Of a DNA stretch of 64,000 bases, positions 7,482 through 15,329 are shown one piece after another; position 1 is the first letter of the stretch; each line of letters begins with the position of its first letter. The stretch comes from Ramlibacter pinisoli (lineage in GTDB: Bacteria; Pseudomonadota; Gammaproteobacteria; Burkholderiales; Burkholderiaceae_C). Made by a program: the position numbers and the translations under genes. The stretch lies in contig NZ_WSEL01000009.1 of assembly GCF_009758015.1 (NCBI RefSeq), forward strand, positions 930,001 to 994,000. The letters run 5' to 3'. Below the pieces are notes generated by a model, which saw nothing but the letters and a program-made list of their open reading frames with translations, did no database searches and had not been told where the DNA came from.

Positions 7482-8390
7482 TCAGGTTTGCAACTTGCGT
7501 GCCTCTTGGAGCAGGCGGTCGGCGTACTCCTGCCAGCGGGCGTGCCTGTCCAGGCCGGCGAAGACACCGGCCCTGGCCAGGTCGGCCATCCACTGCTGCT
7601 TGTCGGCGATGGCTTCGGTCATCAGCGGCTCGAAGCCGGCCTCGCGCACCGTGCTGGCCGCTTCGCGCATCTCCTCGGCGCGGCGCTGGCCGTGCTGCAC
7701 CACCCGGCCGAAGAGATAGTTGCCCTGGCGCTCCCAGTCCATGGAGGGGAAGGTCTCCTCCAGCGTGGGCAGCACGTGGTCCTCGACGCCGTAGTGGCGC
7801 GCCGTGGCGTAGCTCTCGATGACCAGCGCCTCCATGCCCTTGATCATCACGCTGCGGCACATCTTGATGGCGCTGGCCACGCCCAGCTTCTCGCTCACCG
7901 CCTTGGTGTCCAGGCCCCAGCCGGCCAGCAGCCTGGCCAGCCCGGCCGCCTGCGTGCCGCCCAGGAGCATGGGCACGCGGATGCCGTACGGCGGCACCGA
8001 CGTCATCACGCCGGCCTCGACGTAGTGCGCCCCGCGCGCCTCGACCAGCGCCGCCGCTGCCTGCTTGGTGCCGGGCGACGCCGAGTTGAGGTCGAGAAAC
8101 ACGCTGCCCGGCCGCAGGAACGGCGCCGCCTCGCCGGCCACCGCCAGGGTGTTGGAGGCCGTGACGGCGGAGATCACCAGGTCGCTCGCCTCGCACAGCG
8201 CCTGCAGGGACGGCTGCGGCGCCACGCCCGCGGCCTGGGCGTGCGCCAGTTCGGCGGCGCGCGTGGCGGGCTGGGCGAACTTCAGGTCCCAGGCCGACGC
8301 CTGCCGCACGCCGGGCTTGTCCTTCAGGCCCGCGGCGAAGGTCTTGCCGACCTCGCCGTAGCCGATGAAGCCGATGCTGTCGAACTGCAT
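7482..8390 (-). CDS. NAD(P)-dependent dehydrogenase of the 3-hydroxyisobutyrate / 6-phosphogluconate type
   Basis: This 302-residue protein starts at the ATG at 8390. It opens with a Rossmann motif ('IGFIGYGEVGKTFAAGL') and shows the family features 'DLVISAVTASNTLAV', 'VFLDLNSASPGTK' and 'KMCRSVMIKGMEALVIE' with the conserved active-site Lys. The C-terminal region matches the DUF1932 helical domain. The likely reaction is NAD(P)-dependent oxidation of a beta-hydroxy acid in the cytoplasm. It sits between a Bug receptor gene (5 bp upstream) and an AEC carrier (4 bp downstream), which together look like an uptake-and-oxidation operon for an organic acid. Confidence 0.88.
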   Translation of the reverse strand: MQFDSIGFIGYGEVGKTFAAGLKDKPGVRQASAWDLKFAQPATRAAELAHAQAAGVAPQPSLQALCEASDLVISAVTASNTLAVAGEAAPFLRPGSVFLDLNSASPGTKQAAAALVEARGAHYVEAGVMTSVPPYGIRVPMLLGGTQAAGLARLLAGWGLDTKAVSEKLGVASAIKMCRSVMIKGMEALVIESYATARHYGVEDHVLPTLEETFPSMDWERQGNYLFGRVVQHGQRRAEEMREAASTVREAGFEPLMTEAIADKQQWMADLARAGVFAGLDRHARWQEYADRLLQEARKLQT

Positions 8391-8395
8391 GGTGC

Positions 8396-9382
8396 TCACT
8401 GCTTCGGGATCTTGGCGCGCTCGATCACGCCACCCCATTTCTTGATGTCGGCCAGCAGCACCTGCTGCAGCTGCGCCGGCGTGCTGCCCTGCGCGTACAG
8501 GCCCAGTTCGGCCAGCTTCTGCTTGACCTCGGGGCGCGCGAGCGCGGCGTTCACTTCCTTGTTCAGCCGCTCGACCGCCGCCGCCGGCGTGCCGGCGGGC
8601 ACGGACAGGCCGTTCCAGGAGGTGGTGTTGAAGGTGGCGAGCGACCCGCCGGTCTCGCGCGCGGTGGGCACGTCGGGCAGGGTCGGGGCACGCTTCTCGC
8701 CCAGCACGGCCAGCGGGCGCAGCGCCTTGGAGCCGATCTGGCCCTGCAGCGGACCCAGGATGTCGAGCGCGATGTCGATCTGTCCGCCGCGCAGCGCGGT
8801 GATGACGGGCGGCGTGCCGTTGAAGGGGACGACCTGGGCGTCGATGCCGGCCGAGCCCTTGAACAGCTCGGCCGCGAGGTTCTGGGTGGTACCGATCTGG
8901 GGCGTGCCCACGTTGAGCTTGCCCGGGTTGGCCTTGGCGTAGCTGAGCACGTCGGCCAGCGTCTTGAACTTGCCGCCCTCGGCCGCGACGATGACCAGGT
9001 CGAAGGTGGCCATCAGCGAAACCGGCGCGAAATCCTTCTCGGTGTCGAACGGCAGCGTCTTGAAGAGCGATTCGCTGACCGCCGTGCCGCTGGACACCAG
9101 CAGCAGCGTGTGGCCGTCGGGCTCGGCACGGTGCACCTGTTCCCCCGCGCTGACGCCGCCGGCGCCCGGCTTGTTGTCGATGACCACCGGCTGGCCCAGC
9201 GCCGTCGAGATGATCTGCCCGACGGTGCGGGCGGTGATGTCGGCGGCGCCACCGGGCGCGTTCGGCACCACGATGCGCAGGGGCTTGGTCGGGAACTTGG
9301 CCTGCGCGCGGGCCAGGCTCGGCCATAGCGGGGCGGCGACGCCGGCGGCGGCGCCCAGGAGGAGATGACGTCTGCTGGTCAT
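8396..9382 (-). CDS. Bug-family (TctC) periplasmic solute receptor
   Basis: The start at 9382 (MTSRRHLLLGAAAGVAAPLW) gives 328 residues with a twin-arginine-type signal; an upstream in-frame ATG at 9412 would only add 10 residues. Mature motifs include 'FPTKPLRIVVPNAPGGAADI', 'VIDNKPGAGGVSAGE' and 'PDGHTLLLV'. It is the first gene of a three-gene run with the dehydrogenase and AEC carrier, so it probably binds the acid that the dehydrogenase oxidises. Ligand unknown. Confidence 0.92.
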   Translation of the reverse strand: MTSRRHLLLGAAAGVAAPLWPSLARAQAKFPTKPLRIVVPNAPGGAADITARTVGQIISTALGQPVVIDNKPGAGGVSAGEQVHRAEPDGHTLLLVSSGTAVSESLFKTLPFDTEKDFAPVSLMATFDLVIVAAEGGKFKTLADVLSYAKANPGKLNVGTPQIGTTQNLAAELFKGSAGIDAQVVPFNGTPPVITALRGGQIDIALDILGPLQGQIGSKALRPLAVLGEKRAPTLPDVPTARETGGSLATFNTTSWNGLSVPAGTPAAAVERLNKEVNAALARPEVKQKLAELGLYAQGSTPAQLQQVLLADIKKWGGVIERAKIPKQ

Positions 9383-9399
9383 TGATTGTGGTTGTGCTG

Positions 9400-9415
9400 G
9401 GGTTGGGTCCAACCC
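9400..9415. promoter_or_regulatory. Perfect dyad between divergent Bug and propeller genes
   Basis: GGGTTGG-GT-CCAACCC, 7-bp arms with a 2-nt spacer, is centred between the starts at 9382 (-) and 9479 (+). This is a candidate operator shared by both genes; no regulator gene is adjacent. Confidence 0.4.
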
Positions 9416-9478
9416 GCAAGCTTAGCGCGCCGCGCAGGAACAGAATCGCCGACACGAACTTGACCCCGGAGGCTCCGC

Positions 9479-10459
9479 ATGTCCGACCCGACCCGCCGTG
9501 CCCTGCTCCAAGCCAGCGCCCTGCTGCCCCTGGCGGCCGCCCTGCCCGCCCGGGCCGCCGCGACCCTGCAGGGCTGGAAGCTCGCCACCAACCGCCGCAC
9601 CGGCATCCACGACGTCGCGCCCGCGCCGGACGGCGGCGTCTGGTTCTCGGCCCAGGCCAGCGGCCACCTCGGCTGGTTCGAGCCGTCCACCGGCCGCACC
9701 GACCTCGTCTCGCTGGGCGGGGGCTCCAGCCCGCACGGCGTGATCCAGGGCCCGGACGGCGCGGCCTGGCTCACCGACGGCGGCCAGAACGCCATCGTGC
9801 GGGTCGGCTGGCCCGACCGGAAGGTCCAGGTGTTCCCGCTGCCCCCGGGCACGCCCTACGCCAACCTGAACACCGCGGCCTTCGACGGCGCCGGCGACCT
9901 GTGGTTCACCGGCCAGAGCGGCTGGCTGGGCAAGGTGGCGGTGAAGACCGGCGAGGTCACCGCGAAGCAGGCACCGCGCGGCCGCGGGCCCTATGGCATC
10001 TGCAGCACGCCGGCCGGCGACGTCTGGTGGTGCTCGCTGGCCGGATCGTTCATCGCCCGGATCGACCGCGCCACCGGCGAATCGACGGTCGCCGAGCCGC
10101 CCACCAAGGACCAGGGCGCGCGCCGCGTCTGGAGCGACAGCCGTGGCCGCATCTGGGTCAGCGAATGGAACAGCGGCAACGTCTCCATGCACGACCCCGC
10201 CGCGCGCAGCTGGCGCACCTGGAAGCTGCCCGGCGCCAGCCCGCGCGCCTACGCCGTGTACGTGGACGAGCGCGACATCGTCTGGCTGAGCGAATGGGGC
10301 GCCAACGCCATCGTCGCCTTCGACCCGAAGACGGAAAAGTTCGAGTCGCACCCCCTCCCGAGGGAATCGGCCAACGTGCGGCAGATCCTGGGACGCAAGG
10401 GGGAGGTGTGGTTGCCGGAGAGCGGCACGGAGCACATCACGGTGATCAAGACGGGATAA
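9479..10459 (+). CDS. Exported Vgb-like (streptogramin lyase type) beta-propeller protein
   Basis: This 326-residue protein has a twin-arginine-like signal (MSDPTRRALLQASALLPLAA). It contains repeated propeller blades such as 'GIHDVAPAPDGGVWFS', 'SPHGVIQGPDGAAWLTD' and 'RRVWSDSRGRIWVSEWNSG', as in the virginiamycin B lyase / SMP-30-like families. Exported members without a known antibiotic role are common, so a sugar-acid lactonase or ligand-binding role is as likely as streptogramin lysis. It is divergent from a Bug receptor and may share an operator with it. Confidence 0.85.
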   Translation: MSDPTRRALLQASALLPLAAALPARAAATLQGWKLATNRRTGIHDVAPAPDGGVWFSAQASGHLGWFEPSTGRTDLVSLGGGSSPHGVIQGPDGAAWLTDGGQNAIVRVGWPDRKVQVFPLPPGTPYANLNTAAFDGAGDLWFTGQSGWLGKVAVKTGEVTAKQAPRGRGPYGICSTPAGDVWWCSLAGSFIARIDRATGESTVAEPPTKDQGARRVWSDSRGRIWVSEWNSGNVSMHDPAARSWRTWKLPGASPRAYAVYVDERDIVWLSEWGANAIVAFDPKTEKFESHPLPRESANVRQILGRKGEVWLPESGTEHITVIKTG

Positions 10460-10489
10460 CCCCGGACCCCAAGCCCCGAATTCCCAAGC

Positions 10490-10985
10490 AGCGAGCCCCC
10501 TCACCCCAACCCTCTCCCCCGAGGGGGAGAGGGGGCGGAGCTTCAAGGTGCCATCGCCGCTCCAGGTTGCGTGCGACATGCATGCGGCCTGCGCAGCTGG
10601 ATGGCGCTGTTCAAGCGTCGAGGAAGGCATCCCCGAAGTCTTGAGGGAGGCGCTGGTCCGGGTCGCGAGATGGGCTCTTCGAAAGGTCTCGTCATTGCGG
10701 GCTTGACCCGCAATCCAGCTCCCGCGCCAGGCCTAGGCGCGTCCGTGTACCGGAGATGGATGCCGGGTCAAGCCCGGCATGACGTCTCCTCAGGTCGAGC
10801 CCGGCATGACGTGCCTGGCCGGAGGGCCGTTGCGGCTCCAGCCTTGACCTTCATTCCCACGTGAGGATTGACCCCCATCGCGGCCTCGGCCGCCAGCACA
10901 ATCCCGTAAGGCAGCGCGGCCACTGCACCTTCAAGCCCCGCCCCCTCTCCCCCTCGGGGGAGAGGGATGGGGTGAGGGGGTTCCC
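10490..10985. repeat. Composite palindromic repeat, copy 2
   Basis: This copy has the same ordered modules as 4571-4990: a C/G hairpin (10510-10520 with 10523-10533), GTTGCGTGCGACATGCATGC, TTGCGGG/CCCGCAA, a doubled CCGGG/CCCGG palindrome near 10760-10815, a 'GCGGCCTCGGCCGCCAGCAC' segment and a second C/G hairpin near 10940-10975. Local differences (an extra CCCGGCATGAC unit) show independent drift. Confidence 0.8.
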
Positions 10986-11124
10986 TGCCTGGGGACTTCG
11001 GGGAGAGGGTTGGGGAGTGGGGGTTCCCTGCCTGGGGACTTCGGGGAGAGGGTTGGGGAGTGGGGGTTCCCTGCCTGGGGACTTCGGGGAGAGGGTTGGG
11101 GTGAGGGGGTTCCCTGCCTGGTGC
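10981..11124. repeat. 43-bp tandem repeat, about 3.3 copies
   Basis: Units beginning TTCCCTGCCTGGGGACTTCG start at 10981, 11024, 11067 and 11110, so the period is 43 bp; the last unit is partial. The unit contains the GGGGAGAGGG half of the C/G-rich hairpin of the composite repeat, so the array is an internal expansion of that element. Confidence 0.85.
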
Positions 11125-11138
11125 CGTGGTTCGAGCCG

Positions 11139-12125
11139 CTATTGCGGCTCCAACCCCACCTTCTTCACCAGCGCCGCGTACTTCGCCAGCTCCTTCCTGA
11201 ACGCGGCCTGCGCCTGTTCCGGGGTGCTGATGTTGATGCTGTTGCCCTGCTTGGCCATCGCCTCCTTGACGGCCGGGTCGGCGAAGGCGCTGACGACGGC
11301 GTCGTGGACCTTCTTGACCTGGGCGGCCGGCAGGCCCTTGGGGCCGATGACGGCGAACCAGGCTTCGACCGCGAAATTGGTCAGGCCCTGCTCGGCGAAG
11401 GTCGGGATCTCGGGCGCGGCCTGCGTGCGCTGCGGCGAGAGCATGCCGATCGGGCGCAGCGCCCCGCTCTTGATGTGGGCCTGCACGCTGGGCAGGGCGG
11501 CGGTGCCGAAGTCGACCTGGCCGCCGATCAGGTCGGTGACCATGGGGCCCACGCCCTTGTAGGGGATGTGCTTGGCGGTGACCCCGGCTTCCTCGAGGTA
11601 CAGCTCGCTGGCCAGGTGCAGGATGGTGCCGTTGCCGCCGGAGGCGAAGTTGTACTGGCCCGGCTTGGCCTTGAGCGCCGCCTGGAACTCCTTGTGGTTG
11701 CTCACCGGCAGCTTGGTCGGGTTGACCACCAGCACCATCGGCGTGGCACCGACGACCGCGATCGGCGTGAAGTCGCCCGGCATGTCGAACGGCAGCGACT
11801 TCAGCACGCTGGGGAAGATCACCACGTTGTTCGAGACCATCGACAGCGTGTTGCCGTCGGGCGCCGAGCGCGCCAGCGCCTGCAGGCCGACCACGCCGCC
11901 CGCGCCGGGCTGGTTGTCGACCACGACGGAAGCATTGAGGGCCTTGCCCAGCGCCGTCGACGCCGAGCGGGTGATGGCGTCCACGCCCGAGCCCGTGGCG
12001 TTGGGCAGGATGAACTTGACGGTGCCGGACTGGGCCTGCACGGCGAAGGGCCAGGCACCGGCGGCGAGCGCCGCGGCCGAAGCGCCCAGCAGCGCGCGAC
12101 GGCCGGCGGAAGGACGAGAAGTCAT
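11139..12125 (-). CDS. Bug-family (TctC) periplasmic solute receptor
   Basis: The ATG at 12125, preceded by AAGGAGACTCCCGC, gives 328 residues. Residues 1-32 are a twin-arginine-type signal ('GRRALLGASAAALAAGAWPF'). Bug motifs are somewhat diverged at the start ('VKFILPNATGSGVDAITRSA') but clear later ('VVDNQPGAGGVVGLQ', 'PDGNTLSMV'). It follows the CoA-transferase gene by about 43 bp on the same strand and is probably the uptake receptor for the pathway of the 12.2-17.3 kb catabolic unit. Confidence 0.92.
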   Translation of the reverse strand: MTSRPSAGRRALLGASAAALAAGAWPFAVQAQSGTVKFILPNATGSGVDAITRSASTALGKALNASVVVDNQPGAGGVVGLQALARSAPDGNTLSMVSNNVVIFPSVLKSLPFDMPGDFTPIAVVGATPMVLVVNPTKLPVSNHKEFQAALKAKPGQYNFASGGNGTILHLASELYLEEAGVTAKHIPYKGVGPMVTDLIGGQVDFGTAALPSVQAHIKSGALRPIGMLSPQRTQAAPEIPTFAEQGLTNFAVEAWFAVIGPKGLPAAQVKKVHDAVVSAFADPAVKEAMAKQGNSINISTPEQAQAAFRKELAKYAALVKKVGLEPQ

Positions 12126-12168
12126 GCGGGAGTCTCCTTGGGGGCGTGATGATCGCAGATTCGCCGGC

Positions 12169-13380
12169 TCAGGCGACCGCGCGGCGCTCGCGCAGCGTGG
12201 CGATGTCGGCGTCGGTGTAGCCGAGGCCGCGCAGCAGGTCGGCCGTGTGCTCGCCCATGCGCGGCGGGTCCAGCCGCACGCCCAGCCGGCTGTCGGCCAG
12301 GGTGATCGGCAGCAGCGTCGTCTTGGCGCTCTCGCCGGCCTTGGGGCCGTCGGGGATGCGCACGTCGGCCAGGCCACCGGTGGCCAGCAGGTGCGGGTCG
12401 TCGAACAGTTCCTCGGGCTTGCGGATCGGCGCGAACGGCAGGCCGTTCTGCTCGAACAGGGCGGCCAGTTCGGCGGCGGTCCGGGTGGCCAGCCGCTCGC
12501 GCAGGATCGGCAACAGGCGCGCGCGCTGGCGCACGCGGTCGTTGTTGGTGGCGAAGGCGGCGTCGGCCAGCAGATCGGCGAAGCCGAGCGCGTCGCAGAA
12601 GGTCTTCCACTGCCCGTCGCTCACGGCCGCCAGGAAGATCTGCTCGCCGCCCTTGACGGTGAAGACGTCGTACACCGCCCAGGCCGAGATGCGGTTGGGC
12701 ATGGGGTCGGCCGGCGTGCCGGTGATGGCGTACTGCAGCATGTGCTGCCCGACCAGGAACACGTTGTTCTCGAACAGGGCGCTCTGCACCTCCATGCCGC
12801 GGCCGGTGATGCCGCGCTGCACCAGCGCGCCCAGGGCGCCGATGGCCCCGAACATGCCGCCCATGATGTCGTTGACGCTGGTGCCGGCGCGCAGCGGGTC
12901 GCCCGGGCGCCCCGTCATGTAGGCCAGCCCGCCCATCATCTGCACCACCTCGTCCAGTGCCGTGCGGTGCTCGTAGGGCCCGGGCAGGAAGCCCTTGAGG
13001 CTGACGTAGATCAGCTTCTCGTTGGTGCGCGACAGGCTGGCGTAGTCGAGGCCGTACTTGGCCATGGTGCCGGGCTTGAAGTTCTCGGCCACCACGTCGG
13101 CCTGCGCGCACAGGTCGCGCGCCACCCGGGCGCCGTCGGGGCTGCGCAGGTCGAGCGCGATGCTCTTCTTGTTGCGGTTGAACATGGGGAAGAAGCCGGC
13201 CCCCGCGCCCAGCAGGTGGCGGGTGCGGTCGCCGTCGATCGGCTCGACCTTGACGACCTCGGCGCCCATGTCGGCCAGCACCATGCCGCAGGTGGGGCCC
13301 ATGACCATGTGGGTGAACTCGACCACCCGCAGGCCGGCCAGCGGTTGCGGCGCCTGCCGCGTCGCTTGTCCGGTGCTCAT
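12169..13380 (-). CDS. CaiB/BaiF-family (class III) CoA-transferase
   Basis: The ATG at 13380 overlaps the stop of the lyase gene (ATGA), giving 403 residues. Family features are 'PLAGLRVVEFTHMVMGPTCG', 'GAEVVKVEP', 'DVVAENFKPGTMAKYGLDY' and Asp171 in 'SVNDIMGGMFGAIGA', which matches the position of the catalytic Asp that forms the acyl anhydride. It probably moves CoA from a donor such as succinyl-CoA to a dicarboxylate. Coupling to an HMG-CoA-lyase-like enzyme suggests the product is a branched hydroxyacyl-CoA that the lyase cleaves. Confidence 0.92.
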   Translation of the reverse strand: MSTGQATRQAPQPLAGLRVVEFTHMVMGPTCGMVLADMGAEVVKVEPIDGDRTRHLLGAGAGFFPMFNRNKKSIALDLRSPDGARVARDLCAQADVVAENFKPGTMAKYGLDYASLSRTNEKLIYVSLKGFLPGPYEHRTALDEVVQMMGGLAYMTGRPGDPLRAGTSVNDIMGGMFGAIGALGALVQRGITGRGMEVQSALFENNVFLVGQHMLQYAITGTPADPMPNRISAWAVYDVFTVKGGEQIFLAAVSDGQWKTFCDALGFADLLADAAFATNNDRVRQRARLLPILRERLATRTAAELAALFEQNGLPFAPIRKPEELFDDPHLLATGGLADVRIPDGPKAGESAKTTLLPITLADSRLGVRLDPPRMGEHTADLLRGLGYTDADIATLRERRAVA

Positions 13381-14339
13381 GCCGCCACCGCCTCGGCCTG
13401 GGGCCGCATCGTGCGGGGCAGGCCGGCGCGCCAGAGCGTGCCGTGCAGCTGCTCGCCATCGAGCCAGGTCGCGAGCCGCCCGCGCAGGGCGACCAGGGCG
13501 TCGAAGTCCTGGCCGCTCTCGATGCCCATGCTGGCCAGCAGGTACACCAGGTCCTCGGTCGCGACGTTGCCGCTGGCGCCGGGCGCGTGCGGACAGCCGC
13601 CGATGCCGCCCAGGCAGGCATCGAGGCGGGAAATGCCCATCTGCAGCGCGGCATACGAGTTGGCCAGGCCGAGCCCGCGCGTGTCGTGGAAGTGCGCGGT
13701 CTCCAGCTTGTCGCCGACGGCGCGCAGCACCTTGCCGATGAGACGGCTGACCTGCGCCGGGTCGGCGTAGCCCACCGTGTCGGCCAGGCTCACCGCCTCG
13801 GCGCCGGCATCCAGGACGGCCTGCGCCAGGCGCACGACCTCGTCCTCCTCGACCCGGCCCTGGATGGTGCAGCCGAAGGCGGTGCTGATGCCGACCTCGA
13901 TGCGGGTGTGCGATCCGGCGGCATCGCGCGCGGCGCGGATGCGGCCGATCTCGGCCACCACGTCGTCCGGCGTCTTGCGCAGGTTCGCCAGGCTGTGGGC
14001 ATGGCTGGCGGACAGGGGCACCAGCAGCGCGTGGGCCTCCTCCGCGATGGCGCGCTCGGCGCCCTTCAGGTTGGGCACCAGCACCGAGGCGACCAGCCCC
14101 GGCAGGGTCCTGGCGTAGGCGAGCACTTCGGCCGTGTCGGCCAGCTGCGGCATCAGGCGCGCCGGCACGAAGGAGCCGACTTCCAGCTCGCGCTGGCCGG
14201 CCTCGTAGGCGGCGCGGATCCATTCGAGCTTGGTGGCGGTGGGCACCACGCGCTGCAGGATCTGCAGCCCGTCGCGCAGGCCGACTTCGCGCACGACGAC
14301 GCGACGCGGCAGGGGGTTGGAGGCGATCGAGGAGGTCAT
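13377..14339 (-). CDS. HMG-CoA lyase-like enzyme
   Basis: This 320-residue protein starts at the ATG at 14339. It shows the family motifs 'VREVGLRDGLQ' (about residues 16-26), 'AHFHDTRGLGLANSY' with metal-binding His residues, and 'GGIGGCPHAPGASGN' with the catalytic Cys. It cleaves a 3-hydroxy-acyl-CoA to acetyl-CoA and a keto acid; besides HMG-CoA, citramalyl-CoA is a known substrate type for relatives. Translational coupling to a CaiB-type transferase and divergence from an aconitase-like gene favour a branched C5/C6 dicarboxylate over leucine breakdown. No Shine-Dalgarno is seen; TAAACT lies 7 nt before the start. Confidence 0.9.
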   Translation of the reverse strand: MTSSIASNPLPRRVVVREVGLRDGLQILQRVVPTATKLEWIRAAYEAGQRELEVGSFVPARLMPQLADTAEVLAYARTLPGLVASVLVPNLKGAERAIAEEAHALLVPLSASHAHSLANLRKTPDDVVAEIGRIRAARDAAGSHTRIEVGISTAFGCTIQGRVEEDEVVRLAQAVLDAGAEAVSLADTVGYADPAQVSRLIGKVLRAVGDKLETAHFHDTRGLGLANSYAALQMGISRLDACLGGIGGCPHAPGASGNVATEDLVYLLASMGIESGQDFDALVALRGRLATWLDGEQLHGTLWRAGLPRTMRPQAEAVAA

Positions 14340-14346
14340 GCCCCCG

Positions 14347-14352
14347 AGTTTA
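14347..14352 (-). promoter_or_regulatory. -10-like hexamer of the lyase/transferase operon
   Basis: TAAACT on the minus strand ends 7 nt before the ATG at 14339, consistent with a leaderless mRNA. Confidence 0.4.
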
Positions 14353-14374
14353 GAATTTCCGAAACGACACGACA

Positions 14375-14387
14375 TCTCATTATGAGA
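14375..14387. promoter_or_regulatory. LysR-type box 1 (T-N11-A dyad)
   Basis: TCTCAT-T-ATGAGA, a perfect 6-bp dyad with the T-N11-A signature of LysR operators. It lies just upstream of the lyase -10 and 22 bp (centre to centre) from box 2. Confidence 0.65.
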
Positions 14388-14395
14388 AGTCCACC

Positions 14396-14410
14396 GTTCC
14401 AAATTGGAAC
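14396..14410. promoter_or_regulatory. LysR-type box 2 (T-N11-A dyad)
   Basis: GTTCCAA-A-TTGGAAC, a perfect 7-bp dyad containing T-N11-A. It is on the same helical face as box 1 (22-bp spacing), as expected for a LysR tetramer. Confidence 0.65.
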
Positions 14411-14423
14411 ATCTACCCCGGCC

Positions 14424-15329
14424 GTGCGCGACCTCGACCTGACCACCCTGCGCCTGTACGTCTCCGTCTGCGAGACCGGGAACATCGCGCGTGCCGGCGA
14501 GCGGGCCAACATCGTCGGCTCGGCCATCAGCAAGCGGCTGGCCCAGCTGGAAGACCAGGTCGGCACCGCTCTGCTGGTGCGCAAGCGGCACGGGGTGGAA
14601 CCCACCGCCGCCGGGCAGACGCTGCTCGAGCACGCGCGCGCCATGCTCGACAGCGCGGCACGCATCGAGGCCGACATGCAGAACTACGCCGGCGGCGCGC
14701 GCGGCCAGGTGCGCATCCTGGCCAGCGTGTCGGCGATGACCGAGTCGCTGGCCGACGACGTCGCCAACTTCCTGCAGCAGCCGGCGCACCGCGCGATCCA
14801 GGTCGACATGGAGGAACGCGTCAGCCCCGAGATCGTGCGCGGCGTGCGCGAAGGGCACGCGTCGCTGGGTGTGTGCTGGGACGCCGCCGATGTCGGCAGC
14901 CTGCAGTCGCGCCCCTACCGCAGCGACCGGCTGGGCATCGTGGTGCCGGCCGGCCATCCGCTCGGCCGGTACGAGCAGGTGACCTTCGAGCAGACGCTGG
15001 ACTTCGAGCACGTGAGCCTGCCGGTCAACAGCGCGGTGCAGGTGATGCTGCAGCGGCAGGCCGCGCGGCTGGGCCGGCCGCTGCGGCGGCGCGTGGTCGT
15101 GACCAACTTCGAGGCGTCGCTGCGCGTCGTGCGCGCCGGGCTGGCCATCAGCCTGGTCCCGCACGAGGTGGCGGCGCACCACGCCGACGCCTTCGGCCTG
15201 CGCGTCATCCGCCTGGCCGAGCCCTGGGCCGAGCGGCGCTTCATCCTGTGTTTCCGGGACGCGCAGTCGCTGACACCGGCCGCGCAGCTGCTGGTGGACC
15301 ATCTCGCCACCGACAAGGGACGTTCATGA
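14424..15329 (+). CDS. LysR-family regulator of the divergent catabolic unit
   Basis: From the GTG at 14424 the protein is 301 residues and starts with the typical 'RDLDLTTLRLYVSVCETGN' LysR opening. An in-frame ATG at 14382 would add 14 residues, but it lies inside operator box 1, so the GTG is preferred. The helix-turn-helix is 'IARAGERANIVGSAISKRLA', then 'QLEDQVGTALLVRKRHG'. It overlaps the aconitase-like gene by 4 bp (ATGA) and is divergent from the lyase/transferase operon, with two LysR boxes between. It most likely controls both arms; the inducer would be a pathway intermediate. Confidence 0.9.
   Translation: MRDLDLTTLRLYVSVCETGNIARAGERANIVGSAISKRLAQLEDQVGTALLVRKRHGVEPTAAGQTLLEHARAMLDSAARIEADMQNYAGGARGQVRILASVSAMTESLADDVANFLQQPAHRAIQVDMEERVSPEIVRGVREGHASLGVCWDAADVGSLQSRPYRSDRLGIVVPAGHPLGRYEQVTFEQTLDFEHVSLPVNSAVQVMLQRQAARLGRPLRRRVVVTNFEASLRVVRAGLAISLVPHEVAAHHADAFGLRVIRLAEPWAERRFILCFRDAQSLTPAAQLLVDHLATDKGRS

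Larger units (their letters stand above)
10460..11138. other. 679-bp non-coding region filled by repeats
   Basis: I see no gene. The region holds the second copy of the composite palindromic repeat and a 43-bp tandem repeat. Confidence 0.7.

Noticed and set aside
11121..11150. GGTTCGAGCC resembling a tRNA T-loop
   Set aside because: No acceptor, D or anticodon stem can be formed around it; no tRNA is supported anywhere in the window.
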